64,000 nucleotides of DNA from Desulfurococcus amylolyticus Z-533 (lineage in GTDB: Archaea > Thermoproteota > Thermoprotei_A > Sulfolobales > Desulfurococcaceae): NCBI RefSeq assembly GCF_000513855.1, contig NZ_KI911318.1, forward strand, positions 1 through 64,000, written 5' to 3'. Made by a program: the position numbers and the translations under genes. This document shows positions 44,860-53,657 of this stretch, one piece after another. Each line of letters begins with the position of its first letter. Positions within the stretch are counted from its first letter, which is position 1. The notes beneath the pieces were generated by a model, which was not told the DNA's origin, did no database searches, and saw only the letters and a program-made list of their open reading frames with translations.

Positions 44860-44942
44860 TTACTATACACCATCAAAATAGATTTTGTTGTAAGGGACTA
44901 ATATTACATGGTGTTTATTTGAAATAATTATCGGAAACCCTA

Positions 44943-45131
44943 TTATACTATTCTTATCCTGTTAACCTTCTTATTGGCCCAGTTGTAGTGTCTAATCCTC
45001 TTACTCCTGCCGAAGCCGCATGCAGCACAGTATCCCTTAGCGACATTGAAACTATGACGCCCGCACCTACGGCATCGTATATGTGTTTTACTCCTCCCGT
45101 GTTTACCCATACTGGTTGTGCCTTTAACCAT
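44943..45131 (-). CDS. rpl37e: 50S ribosomal protein L37e
   Basis: A 62-residue zinc-binding ribosomal protein. Zinc finger cysteines are in [25 protein letters not shown]-terminus [14 protein letters not shown] and basic C-terminus match the family. It lies 20 bases downstream of SmAP1, the usual archaeal pairing. The start at 45131 is MVKGTTSMG. Confidence 0.95.
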   Translation of the reverse strand: MVKGTTSMGKHGRSKTHIRCRRCGRHSFNVAKGYCAACGFGRSKRIRHYNWANKKVNRIRIV

Positions 45132-45151
45132 TTAGCTCACCCGTGTCACCT

Positions 45152-45379
45152 TTACTCTCCGAGGGGTGAGATCAATACAACGGTGTCTCCCCTGATGACG
45201 ATCGTGCCTAGTTTTCTCGTGGAGCCATTGCTCAGTATTTCCTCAGCATCATCCAGCACTATGTTTAAATGCTGGTCAAAGCTTCTAAGCTTTCCTCTAA
45301 GCGGGATATTATCCTTGGTTTTTATCAAGACATGTTTCCCAAGGTTTTCTTCGAGTATTTTATGCGCTGTCTCGCTCAT
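45152..45379 (-). CDS. Sm-like archaeal protein SmAP1 (Lsm)
   Basis: A 75-residue single-domain Lsm that forms heptameric rings binding oligo(U) RNA. Sm1: [31 protein letters not shown]; Sm2: [16 protein letters not shown]. It is encoded just upstream of L37e, an arrangement conserved in archaea. The upstream gap to the TTAC-hairpin at 45469 is about 90 bases. Confidence 0.95.
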   Translation of the reverse strand: MSETAHKILEENLGKHVLIKTKDNIPLRGKLRSFDQHLNIVLDDAEEILSNGSTRKLGTIVIRGDTVVLISPLGE

Positions 45380-45468
45380 ACGATCCCACCTAATAAATCA
45401 TCATTGCATACTAATTATTACTGGATCTACTTAATGACCTAATCAAGCATAACCTTATAAATCTACAC

Positions 45469-45511
45469 TTACAACTGGAAGCCCTCGCCCTCAAGGGCTG
45501 GAAGAGGTTAT
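45469..45511 (+). mobile_element. TTAC-flanked hairpin at the 3' end of polB3
   Basis: TTAC then AACTGGAAGCCCTCGCCCTC AAGGGCTGGAAGAGGTTA. AGCCCT pairs with AGGGCT. The terminal GGTTA corresponds to GGTCA in other copies and, on the minus strand, provides the TAA stop codon of the polymerase gene. It could also act as a transcription terminator hairpin for polB3. Confidence 0.65.
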
Positions 45512-47901
45512 GTCTTCTTGGTGTAGTCGAACAGGCTTTTCCTGCCAGCTGTGCTGGCTACTTTTTTCAATTGTGTATCGGTTACTCCAAAATACTCTAG
45601 GATCCTTAGTGCGGCAGGTATTATTTGGTGATCAATATAATATATAGTGTCCACTAGCTTGGGGTCCTTCACGAACATATAGGGTTCGGCTCTATCGGAT
45701 ATCTTGCCGGAGCCCTTTACAACAATATATCCTATTTTATCACCAACCTCTATCTTCATACCCATCCTCTTCATTTTTCTAGCCGCATTCACATGGGGGG
45801 CTTCCGCCTCGTATTCCTCAACGCTTTTCGTAAGGGTCTTCCATATAATTAGTTTTTCAAGGGGTATTCTACCCTGGTTCAACTCCGCTATGATGTTTCT
45901 CACGTATTCTATTGCCTTCTCGATGTTTTTCTCGCTTAATAGGATCTCGGTTACCTTCTCCTGTACCTCCTTAGCTATCTCAGCCCAGTCTCCTCTCACA
46001 GCCTCGAATCCAACTATGTCTACTCGTCCGTCTTCAAGTAGCCCGGCATACCGTTTCTTCGCCTCTGTGAAGAAGACCCTCTTATACACCTTGTCTATTT
46101 TTATCTCGAAGCCCAGCTCGCGTTCAACGTACTCTGAGAGCCTGGTTATTTTATCAGGTATGTTTTCAACAAAGAGGGAGTCGGTGTCGCCATATATTAC
46201 TTTAAGCCCTATTACCCTAGCGTAATCTATGACACTTAATATTGTTCTACGGCCCCATGCTGTAACAGCTTCCGCGCACTCCTTGCAATACCATCTAGCT
46301 GCTACCCACCCCATGTACCCGTATGTCGCGTTAGCTAATACCTTGATCGCCTTCTGTCTCTCATCAAGCAATCTATACTCCGGTGAATCCGTCTTATACT
46401 TCTTCATCTCCCCCCTTATCTGTTTCCTCAGTGAGAGCAGTATCTGAAGTACGCCTTTGAAGAATCCAGGTGGCTCCCTCAGGAAGCAATGCTTAACCTC
46501 GGGTGCTACATAGTGTTCACTCTCACGGCATACACCCTCCCTTATGATGGTGTCTGGCCCAATATTGTACTTTATCATAATGTTAGGGTACATGCTTGTG
46601 AAATCCAGTACAGCAATGTTCTCGTGTATACCAGGTAATGGCTGCAGCACCACCGCCCCCTTGTAGGGCTCGACCTCTTTCTCAATTCTATTCGGGATCA
46701 ATTCATCCCTGCGGAAGGCCTCCCTCATTAAAAACCATTCAAGCCTATTCCCCACGCTGGCCGCTCCAACTTGATCCAGGGGAAGCCCTGTTATACTCGA
46801 CAACTGCATTGCAAAAGGCAGGAACTTCTCTGCCAGACCCATTGTTGACTCTACATCATCTAAATTATATCGCAACAACAAGGGTTTTCTTGCCGGATCT
46901 CTCCAGTACCTTGGGAACTCTATGTAGTCGATGAGTACTCTCTCACTTCTCTTCATTACACCTAGATAGTCAGCCACGATGTCCAGGCTCTTTAACTTCA
47001 CCTCTGGTATTTCTTCAGCGAAGTTCAAGAGATCCACATGGATTCTTCCAGGTATTGATATGTGTCCATAAGTGCTTTGAGAGGGCTGTCCATCCCGTCT
47101 ACGGCCTACATCAAGCTTTAAGTTGTTTACTCGTGCACGCTCCATTAGGTAGGGCCAGTCGAACCTGCTACTGTTATACCCCACTATTATATCGGGGTCG
47201 TACCTGAGGATATAGTCTGTGAATTCCGTGATGACATCTTTATCGCTTAATTCTTCAGCTATAAACTGCTTGACCTCGCCGCTGCTTGTTTTCCCCCCTA
47301 TTATTATAACGGGGTCTCTCTCCGGATGGGGTGTACCGGTTTCACTGTATACCTCTATATCGAACGCCATTACCCGTAGATCCTTAGGCGGCCTAGTATC
47401 CCCTATGGGTTTAATGGAGCTTACGACCTCGTAGAAGCGTGTGGCCCTGTATTTAGCTGGAACAGGGGCCTCCATCACTTCTGCAATATGCCATCCACAT
47501 GGCTCTAACCCGTGGTCTAGGAGATACCTCATGCTGAACCTTATATCAGCCTCTAGTACATCTACTACCTCACTAATCTCCCTTATCCTCTCCCTATACT
47601 TTCTAACATACTCTGGGATCACGGTTGTGATCCTTAATGCTTTAACTGGTTTCCCGAAGTACTTCTTCTCAGTCGGCTTCACCTCGATTATAGGCGACTC
47701 AGCCTCGCTGAAGGCTCTTATCTTCCTGGCTACGGTTTCAGCATCTATCCTCTCATTTATAATGGCGTAAAAATATGGACGAAACCTCCTGTCTCTAAGT
47801 ACTACTCGTTCACCATTACGTGTGATACCCCATAGGATTACATGGGGTTCCTTGCCAACAACCTCATAAGTTACGTCTAAAAGGTAAAATTCGATCTCCA
47901 T
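45508..47901 (-). CDS. Family B DNA polymerase, PolB3-type
   Basis: A ~797-residue replicative-type polymerase. Exonuclease motifs: Exo I MAFDIEVYSE, Exo II VGYNSSRFDWPYL, Exo III YNLDDVEST. Polymerase motifs: A DFTSMYPNIM, B KVLANATYGYMG, C YGDTDSLF. All catalytic Asp/Glu are kept, so it should polymerise and proofread. Shorter than the second enzyme at 60435. I start at ATG 47901 (MEIEFYLLDVTYEV); a TTG 18 bases upstream is in frame. The C-terminal stop codon lies within a hairpin element, so the last residues (DYTKKT) may have changed recently. Confidence 0.93.
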   Translation of the reverse strand: MEIEFYLLDVTYEVVGKEPHVILWGITRNGERVVLRDRRFRPYFYAIINERIDAETVARKIRAFSEAESPIIEVKPTEKKYFGKPVKALRITTVIPEYVRKYRERIREISEVVDVLEADIRFSMRYLLDHGLEPCGWHIAEVMEAPVPAKYRATRFYEVVSSIKPIGDTRPPKDLRVMAFDIEVYSETGTPHPERDPVIIIGGKTSSGEVKQFIAEELSDKDVITEFTDYILRYDPDIIVGYNSSRFDWPYLMERARVNNLKLDVGRRRDGQPSQSTYGHISIPGRIHVDLLNFAEEIPEVKLKSLDIVADYLGVMKRSERVLIDYIEFPRYWRDPARKPLLLRYNLDDVESTMGLAEKFLPFAMQLSSITGLPLDQVGAASVGNRLEWFLMREAFRRDELIPNRIEKEVEPYKGAVVLQPLPGIHENIAVLDFTSMYPNIMIKYNIGPDTIIREGVCRESEHYVAPEVKHCFLREPPGFFKGVLQILLSLRKQIRGEMKKYKTDSPEYRLLDERQKAIKVLANATYGYMGWVAARWYCKECAEAVTAWGRRTILSVIDYARVIGLKVIYGDTDSLFVENIPDKITRLSEYVERELGFEIKIDKVYKRVFFTEAKKRYAGLLEDGRVDIVGFEAVRGDWAEIAKEVQEKVTEILLSEKNIEKAIEYVRNIIAELNQGRIPLEKLIIWKTLTKSVEEYEAEAPHVNAARKMKRMGMKIEVGDKIGYIVVKGSGKISDRAEPYMFVKDPKLVDTIYYIDHQIIPAALRILEYFGVTDTQLKKVASTAGRKSLFDYTKKT

Positions 47902-48000
47902 TGTTTTTTCACGCTTCAATAATATGATATCTTAATACGCTCATAAAGCTATTACTATAGAGAAAGCATGCAGATGCTGTGTCAGCTGAAGGTGTAGTTG

Positions 48001-49071
48001 ATGAGGGTACTGGAGGAGGACTTGAGAAATGGATACATAAGGATCCTAGTGGAGGACATCGATGACTTATGGATATTATTCATGGTTCTTAGAAAGGGGG
48101 ATATAGTCTACGCTAGAACGAGCAGGGAGGTTAAGCCGGGTGAGGGTGGCAGTAGTAGAAGGATACCGATGGTTCTCGGGCTACGCGTCGAGGCAATTGA
48201 ATTCCAGGAGTTCACGGAGAAGCTGAGGATCAGAGGTATTGTTGTGGAGGGGCCAGAGGAATTCGGGGTAAAGGGTCACTATCACACGATCGCTATTGGT
48301 GTGGGAGACCAGTTAGCCATAGTGAGAGAAACCTGGAGTAAGCATAGTCTAGACCTCTTGAAGAAGGGGGTTAGAAGGAGGAGAATACTATTAGTGTCAA
48401 TAGACTATGATAGCGCATGTATAGCCGTTTTAACCGAGCAAGGAGTGAAACACCATAGTGAGATACAGTCAGATCTCCCGGGAAAAATGTATAGGGTTGA
48501 ACACGAGGAAATATTGGACGAATACCTAAGTAAGGTAGCCTCAGCATTAAATAATGTTATACAGCAGGAGGAAATAGATGCAGTGATAATTGCTGGACCA
48601 GGCGACTTGAAGAACAAGCTCGGTGAAAACATAAGGAGAGACAACAGGAAACATGTATACCTGGATACAACCTCTACAGGGGGATGCCAGGGGATTTCAG
48701 AGCTACTTGGCAGGGATGTGGTTAAACAGGTTGTCGGGGATTTAAGTATTGTTAAGGCTAAAGAAGTAGTTGAGGAGTTTAAGAGGCTCATTATAAAGGA
48801 TCCTCAGCTCGTAGCATACGGCGTGGATGATGTATACGAGGCGGTAGTGTACGCAGCTGTCTCAAGAATTGTTGTAGCCGGTGACCTACTTCACGAGCCC
48901 GATGATGAAAGGCGCGCCCGCGTATACGAGATCCTTGAGAAAGCATATGAAACCGGTGCAGAGGTGGTAATAGTCCCCGGGAAAAGCGATGTAGGCCTCG
49001 AGGTCCAAGGGTTCGGCGGGGTAATAGCAGTGCTCAGGTATAGGTTATTTCGTGGAGAGCATTCTCCTTAA
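48001..49071 (+). CDS. pelA: Pelota (aPelota) ribosome-rescue factor
   Basis: eRF1-like protein that, with aEF1A and ABCE1, rescues stalled ribosomes. The N-terminal Sm-like domain (MRVLEEDLRNGYIRILVEDIDDLWILF) is followed by the middle domain (RRRILLVSIDYDSACIAVLTEQGV) and C-terminal domain (ARVYEILEKAYETGAEVVIVPGKSDVGLEVQGFGGVIAVLRY). No GGQ motif, as expected for Pelota. Start: ATG at 48001 rather than the TTG immediately before it. Its end overlaps the convergent nucleotidyltransferase gene by 27 bases. Confidence 0.93.
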   Translation: MRVLEEDLRNGYIRILVEDIDDLWILFMVLRKGDIVYARTSREVKPGEGGSSRRIPMVLGLRVEAIEFQEFTEKLRIRGIVVEGPEEFGVKGHYHTIAIGVGDQLAIVRETWSKHSLDLLKKGVRRRRILLVSIDYDSACIAVLTEQGVKHHSEIQSDLPGKMYRVEHEEILDEYLSKVASALNNVIQQEEIDAVIIAGPGDLKNKLGENIRRDNRKHVYLDTTSTGGCQGISELLGRDVVKQVVGDLSIVKAKEVVEEFKRLIIKDPQLVAYGVDDVYEAVVYAAVSRIVVAGDLLHEPDDERRARVYEILEKAYETGAEVVIVPGKSDVGLEVQGFGGVIAVLRYRLFRGEHSP

Positions 49072-49845
49072 CACACCATTCTCTCGCGATAGCTCTCTCA
49101 ACGCGTCCTCGAATGTTTCATCGGATGCCAGGTAATACTTGATGAAGACGCCTGTTCTCCCTATACTGCTTCTCCTGGTTAAGACTCTCTCTCTTTCCAG
49201 CACGGTCTCTATGCTTATATCGAGCCTCCTTGCAACGTATTCCTCAAAGCCTTTCACAGGTAGTTCATAATGTCCTTTAATAGTGGGATCTATGAATATA
49301 AGTGACTTGTTAACGCCGGGGACTCTCTTACCCTCTAATATTCCGTTGTAGCCTAGTACACCTCCAAATCTATAGAACTCGTATTCCCTCGGCTTGAGCT
49401 TCAATAGGGGAAAGCTCACGCTTATTCTTTCCTCTTGGTCAAGGATTATGTATGCCTTAGGCGTGTTTGATGGGGTAGCCATTATTATTACGCGTTCATA
49501 GGGTTTAACACCATGTTTCTCTAGTATTGTCTCAATAATATAGCTGGGTATGGTGTCCGGGATAAATACATCTATATCGCTTCCTCTCCATACATCACCC
49601 CTGGCTATACTACCATGAACGTAAGCGTTTAACCCGTTGTCCACGAATATCTTTAGTAATTCTACTGCTTTCTCCCTGAGCTTCTTAAGTAGTTCCCAGT
49701 GGTCTGGAGTATATATTACTTCTCTAAATTCGGGTGTTGTCTGTGGTTGAATCCTCTTCAAAGGCTGGCACCGTTCAATACCCTTAATGCCTTCTATACT
49801 GTTTGATCTCCTTATTCTCGTTTTATATATTGGCGACTGACTCAA
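49045..49845 (-). CDS. Predicted nucleotidyltransferase
   Basis: A 266-residue protein with a pol-beta-type nucleotidyltransferase core: AYVHGSIARGDVWRGSDIDVF carries the GS motif and the Asp-x-Asp pair, near residue 85. About 55 extra residues precede it; a later part (PTIKGHYELPVKGFEEYVARRLDISIETVLERERVLTRRSSIGRTGVFIKYYLA) resembles an archaea-specific domain. Substrate unknown; RNA or protein nucleotidylation is possible. A later Met does not exist near the core, so the start may be upstream as given. Confidence 0.75.
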   Translation of the reverse strand: MSQSPIYKTRIRRSNSIEGIKGIERCQPLKRIQPQTTPEFREVIYTPDHWELLKKLREKAVELLKIFVDNGLNAYVHGSIARGDVWRGSDIDVFIPDTIPSYIIETILEKHGVKPYERVIIMATPSNTPKAYIILDQEERISVSFPLLKLKPREYEFYRFGGVLGYNGILEGKRVPGVNKSLIFIDPTIKGHYELPVKGFEEYVARRLDISIETVLERERVLTRRSSIGRTGVFIKYYLASDETFEDALRELSRENGVLRRMLSTK

Positions 49846-49914
49846 TTTATCATATATGAGTGATTCAAGGTATTAAATAGGGTGGAGGGTATTATACTTT
49901 GAAGAATATATCTG

Positions 49915-50988
49915 GTGAAACGCTTGGATATACTATACATCTTTATTGCTTCACTGCTAGCGTTTTGGATTGTCGTGAACTTGTTTTATAGGTACTTCCT
50001 TGCGGGTAAGTATAGTAGTATTGAGATACATGGGTATGTAGTGTTAGTGATCAAGAGAAAGACAGAGGGGAGGGCTTCTCCCTCTGGGGAGGCTAGGTTT
50101 CTGCATAATATAGTTCTAACAATACTCTACTTCATCTCCCTGACTCTATTCTTCTATATGGTGGGTATCTCCATACTCAATAGGCTCTATATAGGTAGTA
50201 CAGGGGTTGTAGTACTCGTACCCGGGGTAAACGTTGTTGGCATGGATGCATTACTATTCATTATTGCTGCAAGCATTAGTGCATCACTACATGAACTCTT
50301 CCATGCGCGGTTGGCTATAAGGAACGGTATACCAGTTAAATCCTTCGGCATCATGCTCGCCCTCATCATACCACTCGCATACGTGGAGGTTGAGGAAGAG
50401 GAGTTCCGGAGAACTAGGATTTTAAAGCGTCTCGGAGTTCTTTCAGCTGGTGTCGCGGTAAACCTTATCCTAGCAACAGTATCCCTTGTACTATTAACAC
50501 TAGCAACGTCTCCAATAGGTATGTTAGTGACCGATGTGGAACCAGGGAGCCCAGCATACAGATATGGTATACATGCATACGATGTGATTACGAGTATAAA
50601 TGGGAGTCTGGTTAAAAGTATAAACGATATACCTGTTGTCAAGATGATCGCAAAGCCGACATCGCTTAATTTAACTGTTTGGAGAAGGGATACAGGTTAC
50701 GTGAATTTAGTCATCCCTATTGGAGTGAATGATGAGAGGATAGGGATATACTTGTCTAGCTCGCCTAGAATAGAGCTCCTCGAGTACTTAGGCGGGTTAC
50801 CCGCGTTCCTACTCTACAAGTTCTTACTATGGATGTACACGATTAACTTAAGCCTCTCAATACTTAATGCCGCACCATTATTCATAACCGATGGTGGTAG
50901 AATAATCAACGAGCTCGCTGGAAACAAGTATGGAAACATAATAAACATCATCGGCGTAATAATACTGCTCTTAATACTGCTCCCATAG
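49915..50988 (+). CDS. Site-2 protease family intramembrane metalloprotease (M50)
   Basis: A 357-residue membrane protease. Zinc-binding HELFH in ISASLHELFHARLA, the second motif LSILNAAPLFITDGGRI with the third zinc ligand Asp, and an internal PDZ domain (DVEPGSPAYRYGIHAYDVITSINGSLVKSINDIPVV). About six membrane helices. Such enzymes cleave transmembrane segments of regulatory proteins; the substrate is unknown. GTG start. Divergent from the nucleotidyltransferase gene with 70 bases between. Confidence 0.92.
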   Translation: MKRLDILYIFIASLLAFWIVVNLFYRYFLAGKYSSIEIHGYVVLVIKRKTEGRASPSGEARFLHNIVLTILYFISLTLFFYMVGISILNRLYIGSTGVVVLVPGVNVVGMDALLFIIAASISASLHELFHARLAIRNGIPVKSFGIMLALIIPLAYVEVEEEEFRRTRILKRLGVLSAGVAVNLILATVSLVLLTLATSPIGMLVTDVEPGSPAYRYGIHAYDVITSINGSLVKSINDIPVVKMIAKPTSLNLTVWRRDTGYVNLVIPIGVNDERIGIYLSSSPRIELLEYLGGLPAFLLYKFLLWMYTINLSLSILNAAPLFITDGGRIINELAGNKYGNIINIIGVIILLLILLP

Positions 50989-51035
50989 AACCATGAAAAC
51001 ATGATTAATAATCTCTGATGCAATAATATTATTAT

Positions 51036-51327
51036 GCCGTGGACGTAGGGAGGGCCCGGCTCTAGCCGGGTCAGATAACCATGGATCAACCAGGACAACA
51101 GGCCATCCCCCACGTCAGGTAATGACCCCCGCCCCATGGGGCTGGTGGAGGTGGAGCCCCCTCTGGAGGGAGGGGGTGAACCACCTTAGCCAGGGGAACC
51201 CGGCCAGGCCCGGAAGGGAGCAACCTAACCCTGGACACCAGCGTTCATGGGTTTAACCGGGGTTGAACCGGCGTGGATAAGGCTCTGGCCTGTTGTCCTG
51301 GTTGATCCATGGGGCTACGTCCACGGC
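51036..51327 (+). ncRNA. SRP RNA (7S RNA)
   Basis: A 292-base GC-rich RNA gene. The ends pair: GCCGTGGACGTAG with CTACGTCCACGGC. Domain IV has the conserved tetraloop and asymmetric loop in CCAGGCCCGGAAGGGAGCAA and CCTAACCCTGG. The domain with the Alu-like 5' portion includes GGGCCCGGCTCTAGCCGGGTC. A T-rich tract follows the gene. It scaffolds SRP19 and SRP54 in protein targeting, for example for the S-layer and subtilase signal peptides. Confidence 0.97.
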
Positions 51328-51384
51328 TTCTTGTTAAGTATTATAACTTCTATATTTAACAGTTTTCTCCAATTAACTAGATAA

Positions 51385-52449
51385 CTAGATATCTGGTATG
51401 TTTTTCAGCCCTGAGCCTGTTAATACTAGTAGTACTTTCTTGCCTGAAAGCTGGTTCTTAATCTTTTCTAGTGCAGCATAAATGGATGCAGAGGTTGGTT
51501 CTACAAGGAATCCAAGCTCCCATAGTTCCCTCCATGCCCTCAGTATTTCGGTATTGCCGACTAGGATGACGTCTCCCTGGTATTTATGCAACGCATTAAC
51601 TATTTCATTCAGTCTAGGCGGGTTTGGAACCATTATTCCATCCGCGAGACTCGAGTCCTCTCCTGGCTGAGTGACTCCTTTAAATGCTTTATAAACTGGT
51701 TGTGTGCTATAGCCTTGAACACCTATGAATCTAGGCATCTTGGTTATCCAGCCTGCTTCAAGGGCCTTCTCGAATCCTTTTACTAATCCAAGGAATAAGC
51801 CGCCTGATCCTATTGGCGATATAACGTAGTCGGGTACATCCTCTTCGAGAACCTCCCAGGCTATTGTGGACGCCCCCATTATATAGAAGTAGCTCCAAGT
51901 ATGTGCCACGTAGTATGCTCCCGTAAGTGCCTCCTTTAAAACCATTTCAGCTGCATCGCCTCGCGTAGGGGCCTCAATTATTTCCGCATCGAGCGCCTTG
52001 ATGACCTTCTTTTTACCTGGTGGGGCTGTTTTAGGCATGTATATTCTTGTCTTTAAATCGTAGAGTCTTGAGTAGAGGGCTACCGAGATACCTGTGTTAC
52101 CGCTGGTATCCTCGATAACATTCTTGAAGCCTAATTTATAGGCATAGTATATGGCTAGTGCTGAACCCCGGTCCTTGAAGCTACCGCCTGGATTAAGGTA
52201 TTCAAGCTTGAAGAGAAGTGTCATTCCATCGATTTTCTCCTCAACTAGTGGTGTGTTACCCTCCCTCCTTGTCTTCTCTGGTTTCAAAGGTATTGTACCG
52301 CCATATTTCTCCCAGATATTCTTCGAGCTGGTTTTCTCAAGCTTACCATCGTAAACAAGATCTAGGGGTCCACCACAACGAGGACATCTCCAATGGTATT
52401 CACTAAACGCGTCAGCCTCGAAACCACAATGGTTACACTTCCACTTCAT
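51385..52449 (-). CDS. thrC: Threonine synthase
   Basis: PLP-dependent enzyme converting O-phosphohomoserine to threonine. The N-terminus is a zinc ribbon (CNHCGFEADAF...CPRCGGPL), followed by the fold-type II core: PLP lysine in NPGGSFKDRGSALA, substrate loop EDTSGNTG, and phosphate-binding SPIGSGGLFLG. The 354-residue length is typical. A cysteate synthase or threonine dehydratase-like role cannot be excluded, but the zinc ribbon and GNTG are standard for archaeal ThrC. Confidence 0.85.
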   Translation of the reverse strand: MKWKCNHCGFEADAFSEYHWRCPRCGGPLDLVYDGKLEKTSSKNIWEKYGGTIPLKPEKTRREGNTPLVEEKIDGMTLLFKLEYLNPGGSFKDRGSALAIYYAYKLGFKNVIEDTSGNTGISVALYSRLYDLKTRIYMPKTAPPGKKKVIKALDAEIIEAPTRGDAAEMVLKEALTGAYYVAHTWSYFYIMGASTIAWEVLEEDVPDYVISPIGSGGLFLGLVKGFEKALEAGWITKMPRFIGVQGYSTQPVYKAFKGVTQPGEDSSLADGIMVPNPPRLNEIVNALHKYQGDVILVGNTEILRAWRELWELGFLVEPTSASIYAALEKIKNQLSGKKVLLVLTGSGLKNIPDI

Positions 52450-52519
52450 GAAAGATCTCCAGGGTAATTTATTTTGCCTCTATCAATAACTAACTTTAGA
52501 AACCTAATAAAATTCTTTA

Positions 52520-52539
52520 GGATTTAGAACCCACAACAG
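52520..52539. repeat. 20-bp dispersed repeat (copy 2)
   Basis: Matches 35121-35140 at 19 of 20 positions. It lies in the short region between divergent thrC and S26e, upstream of the S26e promoter. Confidence 0.5.
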
Positions 52540-52625
52540 TTCCCCAAAGGTTTTTATAATGGGATTCAAGATTTATTAATGGCTTATTGGGATACGTTCA
52601 CACAGTTAACTAGTGGTGATTAAAT

Positions 52626-52913
52626 ATGCCGAAAAAGAGGGAGAGTAGAGGTAGGAGGAAAGGAGATAAGGGTAAAGTAGGATATGTACAATGTGATCAG
52701 TGTGGGAGGAGGGTTCCGGAGGATAAGGCTATATGTGTTACAAGAATGTATAGCCCCGTACCTCCCCAGCTAGCCGAGGAGCTTGAGAAGAAAGGGGCAA
52801 TAATACAGAAATACCCGGTGAGGAAATGTTATTGTATATCATGTGCAGTGCACTTAGGCATAGTGAAAGTACGTCCCGAGGAAGAAAGAAAGGAGAAACC
52901 TGCATTCACCTAA
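52626..52913 (+). CDS. rps26e: 30S ribosomal protein S26e
   Basis: Crenarchaeal small-subunit protein S26e, 95 residues. N-terminus MPKKRESRGRRKGDKGKVGYVQCDQCGRRVPEDKA, a second Cys pair in CYCISCAVHLGIV. These bind zinc. S26e in eukaryotes sits at the mRNA exit. GGTGAT precedes the ATG by seven bases. A ~740-base accessory stretch follows. Confidence 0.95.
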   Translation: MPKKRESRGRRKGDKGKVGYVQCDQCGRRVPEDKAICVTRMYSPVPPQLAEELEKKGAIIQKYPVRKCYCISCAVHLGIVKVRPEEERKEKPAFT

Positions 52914-52999
52914 AGGTGTTAATAACTATCGGCTCCATGTGCTGAAAATATTCTTTCAGCGCAATTTCACCTGAGAGCTGTTGTTTATGGTTTTTATTG

Positions 53000-53087
53000 A
53001 TGTCCTCGGGTTCATCATGGTGCGGCTTAGAGTCGCCTACAGCGGTTCATCAACTATCGGAGACTCTGGGTCCACAAGCCAGATTTG
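53000..53087 (-). ncRNA. Putative structured small RNA
   Basis: On the minus strand a TATA box (TAAGTTATATACT, centred near 53113) predicts transcription from about 53087. The RNA would begin CTGGCTTGTGGACCC and fold with GGCTT pairing AAGCC and AGAGTC pairing GACTCT, eleven base pairs with an 8-nt 5' bulge GTGGACCC. Two kink-turn-like TGATGA words occur (TTGATGA in the apical part and ATGATGA near the 3' end), and it ends near GGACATC. It may be an H/ACA-like or degenerate C/D RNA. No CTGA boxes are found. Confidence 0.4.
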
Positions 53088-53234
53088 TAGTCTTCTAGAG
53101 TTAAGCTAGTATATAACTTAAAGAGTCTCTGATAAAAAACACCCGAATTCTGAGGCGACGACTGCTTCTCTAACCTTATAGAGTTCATCTCTGAGCGTGC
53201 CACAGGTTGTAGTTAATTTCATGGAAATACTCTA

Positions 53235-53494
53235 GGGGCAGAAACGTTTATTAAGGTCATTGAGGAAATTTTATAGACAGTTGGGATCGAATGTTGGAGA
53301 GGTTGTTGAAGCCTGCGGGGCGATGGGAGCACTGCTCCAAGCCCCGCAGGGCTCTTCGTAGATGGGAGCCCCGTGCCGTTGGGCTCGACAGCCGCCCATG
53401 AACCCACGGTGATAGCACGTGACCTGTGGGCGAGGCGGAAGTCCCTAGATGAGACCACGAATTCATATAAAATGAGTGGAGTGAACATCTAGGG
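53235..53494 (+). mobile_element. IS607 internal-deletion derivative, copy C (candidate omega-RNA)
   Basis: It starts GGGGCAGAAACG and keeps the left end and the first codons of tnpA (MLERLLKP), with strong identity to 592-515 on the minus strand. It then jumps to the tail of an IS607 tnpB, in another frame: DGSTAPSPAGLFVDGSPVPL, GSTAAHEPTVIARDLWARRK, SLDETTNSYKMSGVNI, stop TAG. A 10-bp perfect inverted repeat TCCCTAGATG/CATCTAGGGA marks the right end. The element is about 260 bp, mobile only with help, and contains the region that encodes the omega-RNA scaffold. Flanks have TCTAGG on both sides. Confidence 0.82.
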
Positions 53495-53657
53495 ACAAAC
53501 GGTTGTCTCTCCCGTCAATACCTCTACGTCGGAAACCAGGTGTTGCTACTGAGCACAGTTTTCGTTATTCGATGAAACAACCTACCGATTATAGTTACAG
53601 ATGTAACCCGGAATAGATGCGGGAAACCGATGAATCATTCAAGGGATCTTCACTACT

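Noticed and set aside
50814-51137. 107-residue minus-strand frame across the site-2 protease end and SRP RNA
   Set aside because: Overlaps a clear structural RNA and a coding gene; no homologous features.
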